DNA of 64,000 bases from Paenibacillus thermotolerans (GCF_028745515.1 NZ_JAQZSG010000021.1:33197-97196), one strand, 5' to 3'. Counted from the first letter of the stretch, positions 10,332 through 19,499 are shown. Translations and numbers: made by a program. The notes: generated by a model from the letters alone, not told the origin.

Positions 10332-10514
10332 TAACGGACACCATAGACGTTAAATCGCCCATTTGCCCACTGTCATATCTTTAACGGTCACCACAGCCGC
10401 TAACCCCCGATTTTTGGCGCTGATCCCTGCTTTTTCGAGGAAATAACTGCAGTGGTGTCCGTTACAATTGCAAACTCTATCCAAAACGCCGAATAGCCGC
10501 ACCCCTGTCCGTTA
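10332..10514. repeat. Mirrored four-hairpin intergenic element (TAACGG type)
   Basis: Four imperfect 21-nt palindromic units lie at 10332-10352, 10382-10402, 10444-10464 and 10494-10514. Units 1 and 2 read TAACGG(A/T)CACCA near their 5' ends. Units 3 and 4 carry the reverse complement, ending in TGTCCGTTA. Spacers are 29, 41 and 29 nt, so the element is symmetric about its centre. It fills the gap between the aldehyde dehydrogenase remnant and the convergent DinB gene. No coding potential is apparent. Its geometry is nearly identical to that of the element at 54588-54772. Confidence 0.8.
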
Positions 10515-10587
10515 CGTCAGAACGAGCCGCCGGCCACCCGAATGGGTAAATCCGATTCCGGGGATTGCCGCATCTCTTACATAAACT

Positions 10588-11064
10588 TCAATCCCATATT
10601 TTCGGGCGGTCCACCTTCATCGTTCTCATATAGTCGAGCAGCTGGCCGGTGTGAACGGATTCATGGTAGGCAATACGCAGCAGCATGTCTCCCAGCGTCC
10701 TGACATAGCCTACATCGGAGCGGTCTATGTTTACACTCTCCAAGTCGGTTACGTTAACGGATTTAATATATCGGATGAATTCCTCCCGATAGGGCCGAGC
10801 GAAAGCAAGCTCATCTTCTACGGACGTAAACTGCCTGCCTTCGTAAGGATTCGATATTTGCGACAGCGCTTTGCTCCCTCTGCCGATCAATATCCGGTGA
10901 TAAAGAAATTCGCCTTCCAGAACATGCCTGATCATTTCGGAACAAGTCAGGGCATTTTCGTCCGGCTTCCAATTCAACATTTGCTGCGGAATACCGTTCC
11001 AAACTTTGATGCTTCTGCGCCGAACCTCTTCAAAGTTAAGAACGATCATATCAATTGCATTCAT
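10588..11064 (-). CDS. DinB-family four-helix protein (putative metal-dependent hydrolase/transferase)
   Basis: A 158-residue DinB/YfiT-fold protein. The metal-binding histidine triad is visible: one His in MIRHVLEGE near residue 47 and the HxxxH pair in YHESVHTGQL near residues 134-138. Family members include bacillithiol- or mycothiol-dependent transferases and damage-inducible proteins, and many have no assigned substrate. The start is ATG at 11064 with GGAGG upstream. It stands alone between the repeat element and a divergent secreted hydrolase gene. Confidence 0.88.
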   Translation of the reverse strand: MNAIDMIVLNFEEVRRRSIKVWNGIPQQMLNWKPDENALTCSEMIRHVLEGEFLYHRILIGRGSKALSQISNPYEGRQFTSVEDELAFARPYREEFIRYIKSVNVTDLESVNIDRSDVGYVRTLGDMLLRIAYHESVHTGQLLDYMRTMKVDRPKIWD

Positions 11065-11249
11065 TTCGTTTCCTCCATTTTTCAGCCTAAAAACAAATTA
11101 TATCATGCATAAACAAGACCGTATCGGTCAACTTTTTTTGTTACCAAAATTGATAATAATTATGACCGCAGTCACTATCTTTTTAGGCTATAAGCTTCAT
11201 ATAATAAAAGAGTTGCAGCACAATGATAGACTAGGGGGAAGCGACTTTT

Positions 11250-12959
11250 ATGGAAAAAGTATTATCTACAACGGCTTTGAAGGCGATCATCAGCGCTTCA
11301 TTAGCCTTAACGTTGGCGGCGCCGGCCGTTAGCGCGGCCGCTTCGACAGACGGCAGCGCACCGGCCGCACAAGCGAATGCGGAAGCTGCGGCGGGGCCGG
11401 TAATGGCGCCGATTCGCCAAGCGGCCGAATCGTTAGGAGCGCATGTGCAATGGAACGCTGCAGATCGCAGCGTGACGCTGTCGAAAGGAGCGACCTCCAT
11501 CGTTGTGAAGATCGGCGGAGAAACGGCGACCGTAAACGGCGAGGAAGTTCCGATCGGGCGCAAGGCGGAAATGATCGGTCAAACCGCGCATGTTCCGGTA
11601 GAGTTTATCAATCGAGTGCTAAACGCCAGCATCGAATGGAATCCGGAGCAAGGGAAAGTGATGTTCGGTGCGGACGATGTCGAAGGGCAAGCCTCGCAAT
11701 TCATTTACCGGTTGAACAGAGGAGACGTTAACGAAATTTTGTTTTCCGCCACCGCGGGCTTGAAAGAGGCGATGCCGCCGGAAGCGTTCGCGTTGTTCGC
11801 GATGAAGGTGAAGGCCGCCTTCGGCGAACTGTCCAAGCAGCTCTCTTCCAGCGTGTCGGCCAACGGAGTACATACGAACGTGACGATGCTGTATGAGGCG
11901 GCGAATACGCCGATCCCTATCGAATTTACCGTCCGTTTCGATAAAGACCGCCAAATCGACGACTTCACCCTGTCGCTCGCAAGCGAGCCGGCAGCATCCT
12001 ATCAATCGCCGTCGTACGATCGTCCGGAAACGTATTCGGAGCGCGAAGTCGTCATCGGCGACGGTCCGTTCGCGCTTCCGGGCACGCTTACGATGCCGAA
12101 GGGAGAAGGCAGATTCCCGGCAGTCATCCTTGTCCACGGGTCCGGACCGCACGATCGGGATTCGACGATCGGCGGCACGAAGCCGTTTAAGGATTTGGCG
12201 GCAGGGCTTGCTTCCCAAGGCATTGCGGTGCTTCGTTATGAGAAGGTGACGAAGGAGCATACCGCCAAAGTTTCGGGCAATCCGAAATTTACGCTGAAGG
12301 ACGAGTCGGTCGCCGATGTGTTGAAGGCCGCCGAGCTGCTAAAGCAAACGGAAGGAATCGACCCGGCGAAAATTTTCGCGGCGGGACACAGTCAAGGCGG
12401 CTACGCCATGCCGCTCATTCTGGAGAGCGACGAAGCGGGAACGCTTGCCGGAGCCGTTCTGCTGTCTGCGCCAAGCGAAAATATGACAACGGTCATTATC
12501 GAGCAGCAAAAGGAAGTCTTGGAACGCATGAAACTGCTGGGCCTTCCCGAGGAGATCGTCGCGCAGCAAGGACAGTCGTCCGCCATGTGGACGGCGATCG
12601 CCGAATCGGTGAACAATCCGGAATATTCCAAGGACAACCTGCCGCCCAATTTCCCGCTGCAGCCCGCATACTGGTGGTTTGAGCAGCGCGATTACCGGCC
12701 GGCCGAAGAGGCGAAAGAGCTATCGAAACCGATGCTCATTCTGCAAGGGGAGAACGACTGGCAAGTATCGATGAACCAGTTCGGACTTTGGAAAGAAGCG
12801 TTGAAGGACCGCACTGACGTCGAGTTCAAATCGTATGCGGATGTGAACCATGTGCTTGCCGCTTACAAGGACGTGTCGATCGGCTTGGAGTACAACGAGC
12901 CTTCCAACGTCTCCGAGGAAATCGTTCAGGATATTGCGGCTTGGATTAAAAAGCAATAA
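11250..12959 (+). CDS. Secreted stalk-domain alpha/beta hydrolase
   Basis: This 569-residue exported protein has three parts. A signal peptide (hydrophobic core LTLAAPAVSAAA) is followed by a copper-amine-oxidase-N-like stalk domain (about residues 45-140, with VTLSKGATSIVVKIGG and AHVPVEFI). A short helical DUF3887-like segment follows, then an alpha/beta hydrolase from about residue 265. The hydrolase has the oxyanion motif HGSGPHDRD, nucleophile elbow GHSQGG, acid residue near ENDWQV, and catalytic His in NHVLAAYKD. It probably cleaves an ester or similar bond outside the cell. The substrate is unknown. The stalk domain may tether it to the envelope. The start is ATG at 11250 with AGGGGGAAG upstream. 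Confidence 0.9.
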   Translation: MEKVLSTTALKAIISASLALTLAAPAVSAAASTDGSAPAAQANAEAAAGPVMAPIRQAAESLGAHVQWNAADRSVTLSKGATSIVVKIGGETATVNGEEVPIGRKAEMIGQTAHVPVEFINRVLNASIEWNPEQGKVMFGADDVEGQASQFIYRLNRGDVNEILFSATAGLKEAMPPEAFALFAMKVKAAFGELSKQLSSSVSANGVHTNVTMLYEAANTPIPIEFTVRFDKDRQIDDFTLSLASEPAASYQSPSYDRPETYSEREVVIGDGPFALPGTLTMPKGEGRFPAVILVHGSGPHDRDSTIGGTKPFKDLAAGLASQGIAVLRYEKVTKEHTAKVSGNPKFTLKDESVADVLKAAELLKQTEGIDPAKIFAAGHSQGGYAMPLILESDEAGTLAGAVLLSAPSENMTTVIIEQQKEVLERMKLLGLPEEIVAQQGQSSAMWTAIAESVNNPEYSKDNLPPNFPLQPAYWWFEQRDYRPAEEAKELSKPMLILQGENDWQVSMNQFGLWKEALKDRTDVEFKSYADVNHVLAAYKDVSIGLEYNEPSNVSEEIVQDIAAWIKKQ

Positions 12960-12967
12960 TGCGGAAA

Positions 12968-13011
12968 AACGGCGGCTAGCGCGGGAAAATCCTGCGCGCC
13001 GCCGTTTTTTT
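12968..13011 (+). terminator. Terminator after the stalk-domain hydrolase
   Basis: AACGGCGGC pairs with GCCGCCGTT, with a further GCGCGGG/CCTGCGC pairing inside, followed by seven T residues. Confidence 0.9.
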
Positions 13012-13015
13012 GTGA

Positions 13016-13045
13016 TATAATTCCGATAATATGTAAGCGCTTTAT
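13016..13045 (+). promoter_or_regulatory. -10 element and partial cre-like half-palindrome
   Basis: TATAAT (13016-13021) is followed by TGTAAGCGCTTTAT (13032-13045), which matches 12 of 14 positions of the CcpA-site consensus TGWAANCGNTNWCA. No convincing -35 is present. It lies directly before the methyltransferase reading frame. Confidence 0.35.
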
Positions 13046-13049
13046 TACG

Positions 13050-14080
13050 ATGCCGATGGAGGAGCTGAATGAAAGGATGGAACTGGAGACGACATGGCTG
13101 ACGCCGAGCTACCGGGCCGATTTGCGGAATGCGGACAATCGGGGCTTGGACCGGTTTATAAACGCGAACGTCGTATCCGATTGGTCGCAGCTGACATGGA
13201 AGGACGTCGGCAAGCCGTATGAGGTTCGTACGGTTGCGAAATCGAAGCGGGAGTGGGAGCGCGAGCACGGCGAAATGCCGGTGAAGACGTCTTGGGAGTT
13301 TTTCAACCGGTCCTTTCATGAATGGTTTGTGAAGGATGTGCCCGGGGAGCTGACGGAAAGCAAGAAGAGGCTTGTTGAGCTGCTGGCCGGGTTTCGATTG
13401 GGCGAAGTGAAGGAAGCGCTCGGCGACACGCTTCGGCTGTCGTTATGGAATTATGCGCACCGGGTAGAGGACGGCATCTGGGATCCGCGCGGCAAACGCG
13501 CTTTGTTCGAAGGACTTGACGTGAACAAACCGCGCATCTTATTTCTTGGAGCGGCGGAAGGCTACGAAGGGATGCAGCTTGCCGCAATGTATCCCGGCGG
13601 CGAAACGGTATTGGTCGACTACGACGACTTCTGCCGCACCGACCGGTTCGGCCGCTTTCCCGACGCGTACCCGTTTCTGGGCAAAGATCCGGTAACGGGG
13701 CAGCCAAAGGTTTGGCACAAGGATCAAATGAACATTCACTATGTGGTGGATGACATTCGCAATTTGTCGTTCGGGAAAGAGTTCGACATTGTCATCAGCG
13801 TGGGCCTGTTGGAACATTTTCCGGATGAATACAAGCATGAAGCGATGGACTGGCATAGACGGTTTTTAAAGCCGGGCGGGTGCGTGATATCATGACGACG
13901 CCACGCCGCCAGATGAGATCGAAGTTATTTTATACGATGATGGCCGATGTGATGAATCATACGTACCGGGAGCTGATGGACATTAGACAGATGGGGTTGT
14001 ACGTTTACGAAGGCGGATTCGATATTTTACGGCACGGCTTTATCAAGGCGCATAACGGCATTGTCGCTAAACCGAGGTAA
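13050..14080 (+). pseudogene. Class I SAM-dependent methyltransferase, split by a frameshift
   Basis: The first reading frame (13050-13895, 281 codons) carries SAM-binding motif I as ILFLGAAEGYEG and a later motif ISVGLLEHFPDEY, then stops right after FLKPGGCVIS. The expected continuation, MTTPRRQMRSKLFY, lies in another frame and runs to 14080. Restoring the frame at about 13889-13893 gives one continuous methyltransferase of about 340 residues. The first stop TGA overlaps an ATG (ATGA at 13892-13895), so translational coupling of two halves is also possible. The true start may be ATG at 13077 rather than 13050, because GGAGGAG lies at about 13059. The N-terminal 130 residues are of unknown function. 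The target is unknown. Confidence 0.75.
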
Positions 14081-14084
14081 CGCC

Positions 14085-15428
14085 TTGGCACCAATAATAT
14101 CGAAACCGCACATCAATATCGGAATCATCGGCCCGAAGCCGTTTGTACACAGCGTATTGCAGCGAATTACCGCTTTCCCGACGTTCGTACCGACGCCGGC
14201 GGTCGCAGAGCAAGAGGAAGAGGCGCTTGCGGCAGCGGAACGGCTGCAACGGGAAGTGGAAGTCATTCTCGTGCCGGGACCGTATGTTCATAAGCGAATG
14301 AAAGAAAAGCTCCCATCGGACGTATCCGTCATTCATATTCCGATAACGGGCTCCGGGCTGATCAAAGCGTTGTTCCGCATGTCAACCGACGGGAGCATGC
14401 CAAGCCGGTTCAGCATTGATTCGATGACGGAGCTTGCGGTTTCAAAGACGCTTAAAGACATCAAGCGTCATGAGCAGACGCAATTTATTTGCTATGACGG
14501 ACCGGCCTACGCGTCCAAAGTTCATCTCATTCGGTTTCATATGGAGAGGTACGAGGCAGGCGTAAGCGGCGCGGCGTTTACGGGCGTGAAGTCCGTGGCG
14601 GAGGAGCTTGCCGGCCGCGGCATTCCGGCTCAGTGGCTGGAGCCTGCGGAGCAAGATATGGTCGTCTCGCTGGAGAGGGCTCTTTTGTCGACTGAGACGA
14701 GACGGATGAAAGAGTCGCAAATCGTCGTCGGCATGGTGAGCGTTGACGATTTCGAGCAGCTGGCGCTGAAGCGAGGCAACGAGCATGGGCTCCAGAAGCT
14801 GAAGCTGGACATTCAACGGATGATGCTCGATTATGTGGAATCGCTGGAAGGCTATTTGTCGCATACCGGCGGGGAGGAATACTTGTTCTTTACGACCCGC
14901 GGCGTGTTCGAGCGGGAAACCGGCGGCTACAAAGCGATTCCGCTGGCGAAGGATACGAGAAAGACGTACGGAATCACGCTCAGCATCGGCATCGGTTTCG
15001 GCCTAACCGCGAGCGGTGCAGGGACGAATGCCAGGACCGCTTTAAGAAAAGCGAAGGAAGCCGGCGGAAACACTTGCTTTATATTGCGGGAGGACAAGAC
15101 GCTGATCGGGCCGCTGGAGATGGGCGAGCCGGTGGAGCAAGTGATGTCGCTAACCGATCCCGAGCTGCTGAGACAAGCGGAGGATGCGGGAATGACGAGC
15201 GCCTATTTGACGAAGCTGCTGAATCAGTCGGCCCGTGCCGGCAAAGTCGATTATATGGTTCACGAGCTTGCGCAGCTGCTGGATATTACGGTGCGGAGCG
15301 CCCACCGGCTGCTGGAGCAATGGATGGATAACGGATTGGTCGAAATTGCGGGAATCGAGAAGGTGCCCAGGGGACGGCCGAGACAAATATTCCGGTTTTC
15401 GTTTCTGTTGAACAACCCTTATACGTAA
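14085..15428 (+). CDS. Regulator with PrpR-N-like sensor, GGDEF-like and winged-helix domains
   Basis: A 447-residue soluble protein. The N-terminal 190 residues look like a two-lobed sensor of the PrpR-N/periplasmic-binding type (INIGIIGPKPFVHSVLQRI). The middle resembles a degenerate GGDEF fold: VSVDDFEQL near residue 217, GGEEY at residues 262-266, and ITLSIGIGFG with TALRKAKEAGGN near residue 310. The usual first metal-binding Asp is a Ser. The C-terminal 75 residues form a winged helix (VRSAHRLLEQWMDNGLVE). It is probably a transcription factor that binds a nucleotide, which is inference. I chose TTG 14085 because GAGG sits 7 bases upstream; an upstream in-frame TTG at 14061 would overlap the preceding frame. 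Confidence 0.75.
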   Translation: MAPIISKPHINIGIIGPKPFVHSVLQRITAFPTFVPTPAVAEQEEEALAAAERLQREVEVILVPGPYVHKRMKEKLPSDVSVIHIPITGSGLIKALFRMSTDGSMPSRFSIDSMTELAVSKTLKDIKRHEQTQFICYDGPAYASKVHLIRFHMERYEAGVSGAAFTGVKSVAEELAGRGIPAQWLEPAEQDMVVSLERALLSTETRRMKESQIVVGMVSVDDFEQLALKRGNEHGLQKLKLDIQRMMLDYVESLEGYLSHTGGEEYLFFTTRGVFERETGGYKAIPLAKDTRKTYGITLSIGIGFGLTASGAGTNARTALRKAKEAGGNTCFILREDKTLIGPLEMGEPVEQVMSLTDPELLRQAEDAGMTSAYLTKLLNQSARAGKVDYMVHELAQLLDITVRSAHRLLEQWMDNGLVEIAGIEKVPRGRPRQIFRFSFLLNNPYT

Positions 15429-15440
15429 GGGTTGTTTTTC
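15412..15440 (+). terminator. Terminator overlapping the regulator's stop codon
   Basis: CAACCCTTA pairs with TAAGGGTTG around TACG, followed by five T residues. The stop codon TAA (15426-15428) is within the stem. Confidence 0.9.
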
Positions 15441-15536
15441 GATTTAAAGACGATTAAAAGATTTGTCTTTATATATCGGCGGCCCATAAGATGAAATTAT
15501 TACCATGAACTCATGAAACGAGAGGAGTAGATTTCA

Positions 15537-16553
15537 TTGAAAACGGTGGCCGAATTGGAAGCGAAGCTGGCGGAGCCGTCTCCGCAATGCATTACGGATC
15601 TAGCCGCGATCGACGGCGACATCATCGTGCTCGGCGTGGGAGGAAAGATGGGGCCGAGCCTGGCGAGGCTGGCAAGCCAAGCGATTCAGCAGTCGGGCAA
15701 ACGGAAACGGGTGATCGGGGTATCGCGCTTTTCAAGCGTCGAGGCACGCCGGGATTTGGAAGAGGCGGGCGTCGAGACGATTGTCTGCGATTTGCTGAAC
15801 GATGCCGAGTTGCAGCAGTTGCCGGAAGCACCCAACGTCATTTATATGGCCGGCAATAAATTCGGAACCACCGGCAACGAGCACTTCACTTGGGCTATGA
15901 ACTCGTATTTGCCCGGAAGAGTGGCCGAAAAGTACCGAAACTCGAAAATTGTCGTGTTTTCCTCAGGCAATGTGTATCCGCTCACTCCGGTTGCGCTCGG
16001 CGGCGTTACCGAGTCGGTGCCGCCGGGGCCGATCGGCGAATACGCCCAATCGTGCCTTGGGCGCGAGCGTATATTCGAATACCATGCCCATAAATACGGA
16101 ACGAAAATGGCCATATTCCGGCTGAATTACGCCATCGACCTTCGATACGGCGTTCTGCTCGAAATTGCTAGGTCCGTATTCGAAGGCAAAGAAATCGATT
16201 TGACGATGGGGCACGCGAATGTGATCTGGCAAGGCGATGCGAACGAAATGGCGCTTCGCTGCTTGAACGTATGCTCGTATCCGCCGAATGTGGTCAACGT
16301 GACCGGTCCGGAGACGATGTCCGTCCGCTGGGCGGCGAGCGAATTCGCCAAACGGTTAGGAAAGGAAGCGAAATTCAAGGGAAGCGAAGCCGAAACGGCG
16401 CTGCTCAGCAATGCGTCGAAATCGCATCAGCTGTTCGGATATCCTCGCGTCTCCTTGCTGCAAATGATCGATTGGACGGCGGATTGGGTACAATCGGGCG
16501 GCGAAACCTTGAACAAGCCGACGCACTTTCAGCAAAGGGAGGGCAAATTTTAA
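15537..16553 (+). CDS. NAD-dependent epimerase/dehydratase family protein
   Basis: An extended short-chain dehydrogenase of 338 residues with an N-terminal Rossmann motif VLGVGGKMG. SSGNVYPL is the characteristic strand before the catalytic region. The usual Tyr-x3-Lys is not intact: the corresponding area reads YAQSCLGRERIFEYHAHKYG, so catalysis may differ from that of true epimerases. The start is TTG at 15537 with GAGAGGAG upstream. The stop overlaps the ATG of the next gene by one base, so the two are translationally coupled. It probably acts on the same sugar derivative as the DapA-like enzyme downstream. Confidence 0.88.
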   Translation: MKTVAELEAKLAEPSPQCITDLAAIDGDIIVLGVGGKMGPSLARLASQAIQQSGKRKRVIGVSRFSSVEARRDLEEAGVETIVCDLLNDAELQQLPEAPNVIYMAGNKFGTTGNEHFTWAMNSYLPGRVAEKYRNSKIVVFSSGNVYPLTPVALGGVTESVPPGPIGEYAQSCLGRERIFEYHAHKYGTKMAIFRLNYAIDLRYGVLLEIARSVFEGKEIDLTMGHANVIWQGDANEMALRCLNVCSYPPNVVNVTGPETMSVRWAASEFAKRLGKEAKFKGSEAETALLSNASKSHQLFGYPRVSLLQMIDWTADWVQSGGETLNKPTHFQQREGKF

Positions 16554-17611
16554 TGAAACGGTTGAACGCTTCGCAGCTCAAGGCGCTGCACGACGGGCTT
16601 GTCATTCCGGCTCACCCGCTTGCGCTTACTGAACATAGACGGCTAGACGAGCGCCATCAGCGCGCTTTAACGAGATATTATGTCGCTTCCGGCGCTGGCG
16701 GAATAGCGGTAGGCGTTCATTCTACCCAATTTGAAATCAGGGATAAAAACGTCAACCTACTGGAGCCGGTGCTTCGTCTGGCCGCCGAAGAGGCGAATAC
16801 GGCGGCGGCGGGCCAACCGTTTCTGAAAATTGCCGGCATCTGCGGACCGACGGAGCAGGCGGTTGCAGAAGCGGAGCTCGCCGCGGGCTTGGGCTATGAC
16901 GCCGGCTTGTTAAGCATGGGCGGGCTGAGCGGCTGGAGCGAAGGCGAATTGCTGAAGCGTACGGAAAAGGTCGCGGAAATGATGCCGTTGTTCGGATTTT
17001 ACCTTCAGCCGTCGGTCGGAGGGAGAGTGTTCAGCTACGATTTTTGGCGGGAGTTTGCCGAAATTCCGGGAATCGTCGCCATCAAGCTGGCGCCCTTTAA
17101 CCGGTATCAGACGATCGACGTCGTCCGTGCCGTATGCGCATCGGGCAGAAGGGACGAAATTGCGCTGTATACGGGGAACGACGACAATATCGTAAACGAT
17201 CTGCTTACGACGTACCGGTTCGACGCGGGCGGGGAGCAGGTGGAAAAGGCGATCGTCGGCGGCCTGCTCGGCCACTGGGCGGTTTGGACAAGCAAAGCGG
17301 TCGAGCTGCTTGACCAAATAAAGAAGGTAAGAAGGAGCGGCAGCGTATCTCTCGAATGGCTAACCAGAAATATTGAGGTGACCGATTGCAATGCGGCGTT
17401 GTTCGACCCTGCGCACAGCTTCGCCGGATGCATCCCGGGAATCCATGAGGTGCTGAGACGGCAAGGTCTCCTGCGAGGCACATGGTGCTTGAACCCGGAC
17501 GAGACGCTCTCTCGGGGGCAATCCGAAGAAATCGACAGAGTGTATTCGGCTTACCCGCATTTGCACGATGACGATTTTGTACGCAGCCGTCTGCGGGAGT
17601 GGCTCGAATAA
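16553..17611 (+). CDS. Dihydrodipicolinate synthase (DapA/NanA) family lyase
   Basis: A TIM-barrel Schiff-base enzyme of 352 residues, longer than the roughly 300 typical of DapA. The lysine expected to form the Schiff base is in VAIKLAPFNRYQT near residue 180, and the barrel entry motif is IPAHPLAL. The true start is ATG 16553 (TAATG overlap with the epimerase) with AGGGAGGG upstream, although the frame stays open further 5'. Family members cleave or form 2-oxo acids such as 2-keto-3-deoxy sugars. Its position beside an epimerase and a sugar importer suggests catabolism of a keto-deoxy sugar acid rather than lysine synthesis. Confidence 0.88.
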   Translation: MKRLNASQLKALHDGLVIPAHPLALTEHRRLDERHQRALTRYYVASGAGGIAVGVHSTQFEIRDKNVNLLEPVLRLAAEEANTAAAGQPFLKIAGICGPTEQAVAEAELAAGLGYDAGLLSMGGLSGWSEGELLKRTEKVAEMMPLFGFYLQPSVGGRVFSYDFWREFAEIPGIVAIKLAPFNRYQTIDVVRAVCASGRRDEIALYTGNDDNIVNDLLTTYRFDAGGEQVEKAIVGGLLGHWAVWTSKAVELLDQIKKVRRSGSVSLEWLTRNIEVTDCNAALFDPAHSFAGCIPGIHEVLRRQGLLRGTWCLNPDETLSRGQSEEIDRVYSAYPHLHDDDFVRSRLREWLE

Positions 17612-17727
17612 ATCGTATGAATTTTATCATTTTCTATCGCTTTATCATTTTCCACACGCGAAAAACGTTGCAGTATCAGCGATTTTCGGCGTTAACCGTC
17701 CCGGAGCGGTCAAAAACGAACGAATTA

Positions 17728-17741
17728 TGAAAACGCTTTAT
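17728..17741 (+). promoter_or_regulatory. cre-like (CcpA) site, weak
   Basis: TGAAAACGCTTTAT matches 12 of 14 positions of the cre consensus. It lies about 95 bases before the binding-protein gene. A short hairpin, CGGGA/TCCCG (17782-17798), lies between it and the start. Confidence 0.35.
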
Positions 17742-17836
17742 TTACGTCCGTCTTCATGCGCTCTTATCATGAAGCCAGCGACGGGATCCTAAGTCCCGGA
17801 TGCGAATCGAACCGATACAAAGGGAGGAAAACAAAA

Positions 17837-19483
17837 ATGGCAAAGAAGATGACGTATCTCGCTTTATTGCTGGCTCTCGTGGTTTCGCTGTTTGCTGGCT
17901 GCGGCGGCGGCGCGTCGGAGCAAAGCGGCGGGGAGCCGTCGGGAAGCGCGGCGGAGAATGAAGCTCCAGCGGATGATTCGGGAGATGCCGCGGCAGCGGA
18001 AGAAGAGCAGGCCGCGGAAGAAGCTCAGCAGTACGGCGACACCGGCGGTTTGAAGCTGCCGCTTGTGGATAAGCCTGTGACGCTGACGTGGATGCTGGTG
18101 AGCGAAAATACGAATTTGAACAATAGCTTGATCGTGCAAGAAATTGAAAAACGGACGGGCATTAAGCTCGACATTCAGGCATACTCCCCTGCTACTTATA
18201 AAGATAAGCTCAAGGTTGTGCTCGCCTCCGGCAAGCTGCCCGATTTGTTTCACGGCTTAACGTTGTCCGAAGTAAACAAGATGGGTTCGCAAGGCGTAGT
18301 AGCGCCGATCAACGAGTATATCGACAAGCTTCCCAACTTTAAGAAGCTGTATGTGGAAGAAAACAGCTGGGTGATGAAATCGTATTCGGACGATAACGGC
18401 AATGTGTATGCATGGCCGATTTACGGAGTTAACCGCGAAGTGAATCACGGCTTCCTGTATCGGAAAGACATATTCGACAAGCTGGGCATTCCGATGTGGA
18501 ACAGCACGGACGAGTTTTATCAAACGCTTAAGAAGCTGAAAGAAGCTTATCCGAAATCTTATCCTTACGCCTCGAAGACGACGGAATATATTTTCCGCGA
18601 CTGGGGCTACGGTTGGGGAATCGTCGGATCGGAGTACCCGTCCTATTTCGATGAGAGCGACAAGCAATGGAAGCTTACGTTCACGCAGCCGGCGTATAAG
18701 GACATGCTCGATTTCATGAAGAAGCTGTACAACGAAGGCTTGATGGATCCGGAGGTCATGACCGACACGTCGGCTTCTTGGACGGCGAAGATGACGACGG
18801 ACGCATCTTTCGTTACTTACGACTGGATCGGAAGACTCGATATGTTCTACAACCAGGTGAAGGATCAAAATCCGGATTACAATCTTCGGTACGGAAACGC
18901 GGTCGGCCCGACGATGAACATTCGCGAGCTGCCGAAAATTACGACGTTCGGGCTTGCGGTAACGAACAACGACAAGAAAGAAGCGGCATTCAAATTGCTC
19001 GACTACTTGAGCAGCCCGTCAGGCGCCGAGCTCGTAATGCTCGGAGTGGAAGGCAAATCGTTCGTCGTTGAAGCGGACGGTTCGATTTCTTACCCCGAGC
19101 TGAAGGATGCGGAGCTGATCGACATTAAGCTGCTCGAAGAGAAATACGGCTTGTGGCTGGAAGGCATGTACCTGCGTGCGGATGAGCGGAGCGTATACTT
19201 CAATTACACGGAAAAAGAACAGGAAGCGCAAGATATGATGGTCGGCAAGAAGGAAGTTTCCGACCCGGTTCTGAAGTTTACGGACGAAGAGACGGCGGCA
19301 AAGGCGGATCTGTACAACGCGATCTACAAGCCGGCGATCGAATTCAGCACGAAATACGTGTTGTCCAAAGACTACGGCGACAAGCAGTGGGAAGAGTGGC
19401 TGCAGCAGGCAAAGAAGCTTGGAGAAGATTCGTTTATCAAAATTTATAACGACGCGCAGCAAAGATACGACTCGAATCAATAG
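17837..19483 (+). CDS. Extracellular solute-binding lipoprotein of a sugar ABC importer (LplA-like)
   Basis: A 548-residue lipoprotein. A lysine-rich start (MAKKMTYLALLLALVV) leads to the lipobox LFAGC with the modified cysteine near residue 22. An acidic, low-complexity linker rich in Glu, Ala and Asp follows, then a two-lobed family-1 binding domain. It would capture an oligosaccharide outside the membrane and pass it to the permeases encoded next. I chose ATG 17837 (GGGAGGAAA upstream) over the longer frame from 17756, because only this start gives an N-terminal signal. A stable hairpin follows the gene. Confidence 0.93.
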   Translation: MAKKMTYLALLLALVVSLFAGCGGGASEQSGGEPSGSAAENEAPADDSGDAAAAEEEQAAEEAQQYGDTGGLKLPLVDKPVTLTWMLVSENTNLNNSLIVQEIEKRTGIKLDIQAYSPATYKDKLKVVLASGKLPDLFHGLTLSEVNKMGSQGVVAPINEYIDKLPNFKKLYVEENSWVMKSYSDDNGNVYAWPIYGVNREVNHGFLYRKDIFDKLGIPMWNSTDEFYQTLKKLKEAYPKSYPYASKTTEYIFRDWGYGWGIVGSEYPSYFDESDKQWKLTFTQPAYKDMLDFMKKLYNEGLMDPEVMTDTSASWTAKMTTDASFVTYDWIGRLDMFYNQVKDQNPDYNLRYGNAVGPTMNIRELPKITTFGLAVTNNDKKEAAFKLLDYLSSPSGAELVMLGVEGKSFVVEADGSISYPELKDAELIDIKLLEEKYGLWLEGMYLRADERSVYFNYTEKEQEAQDMMVGKKEVSDPVLKFTDEETAAKADLYNAIYKPAIEFSTKYVLSKDYGDKQWEEWLQQAKKLGEDSFIKIYNDAQQRYDSNQ

Positions 19484-19499
19484 ACTTTCGCCGGAGCGA

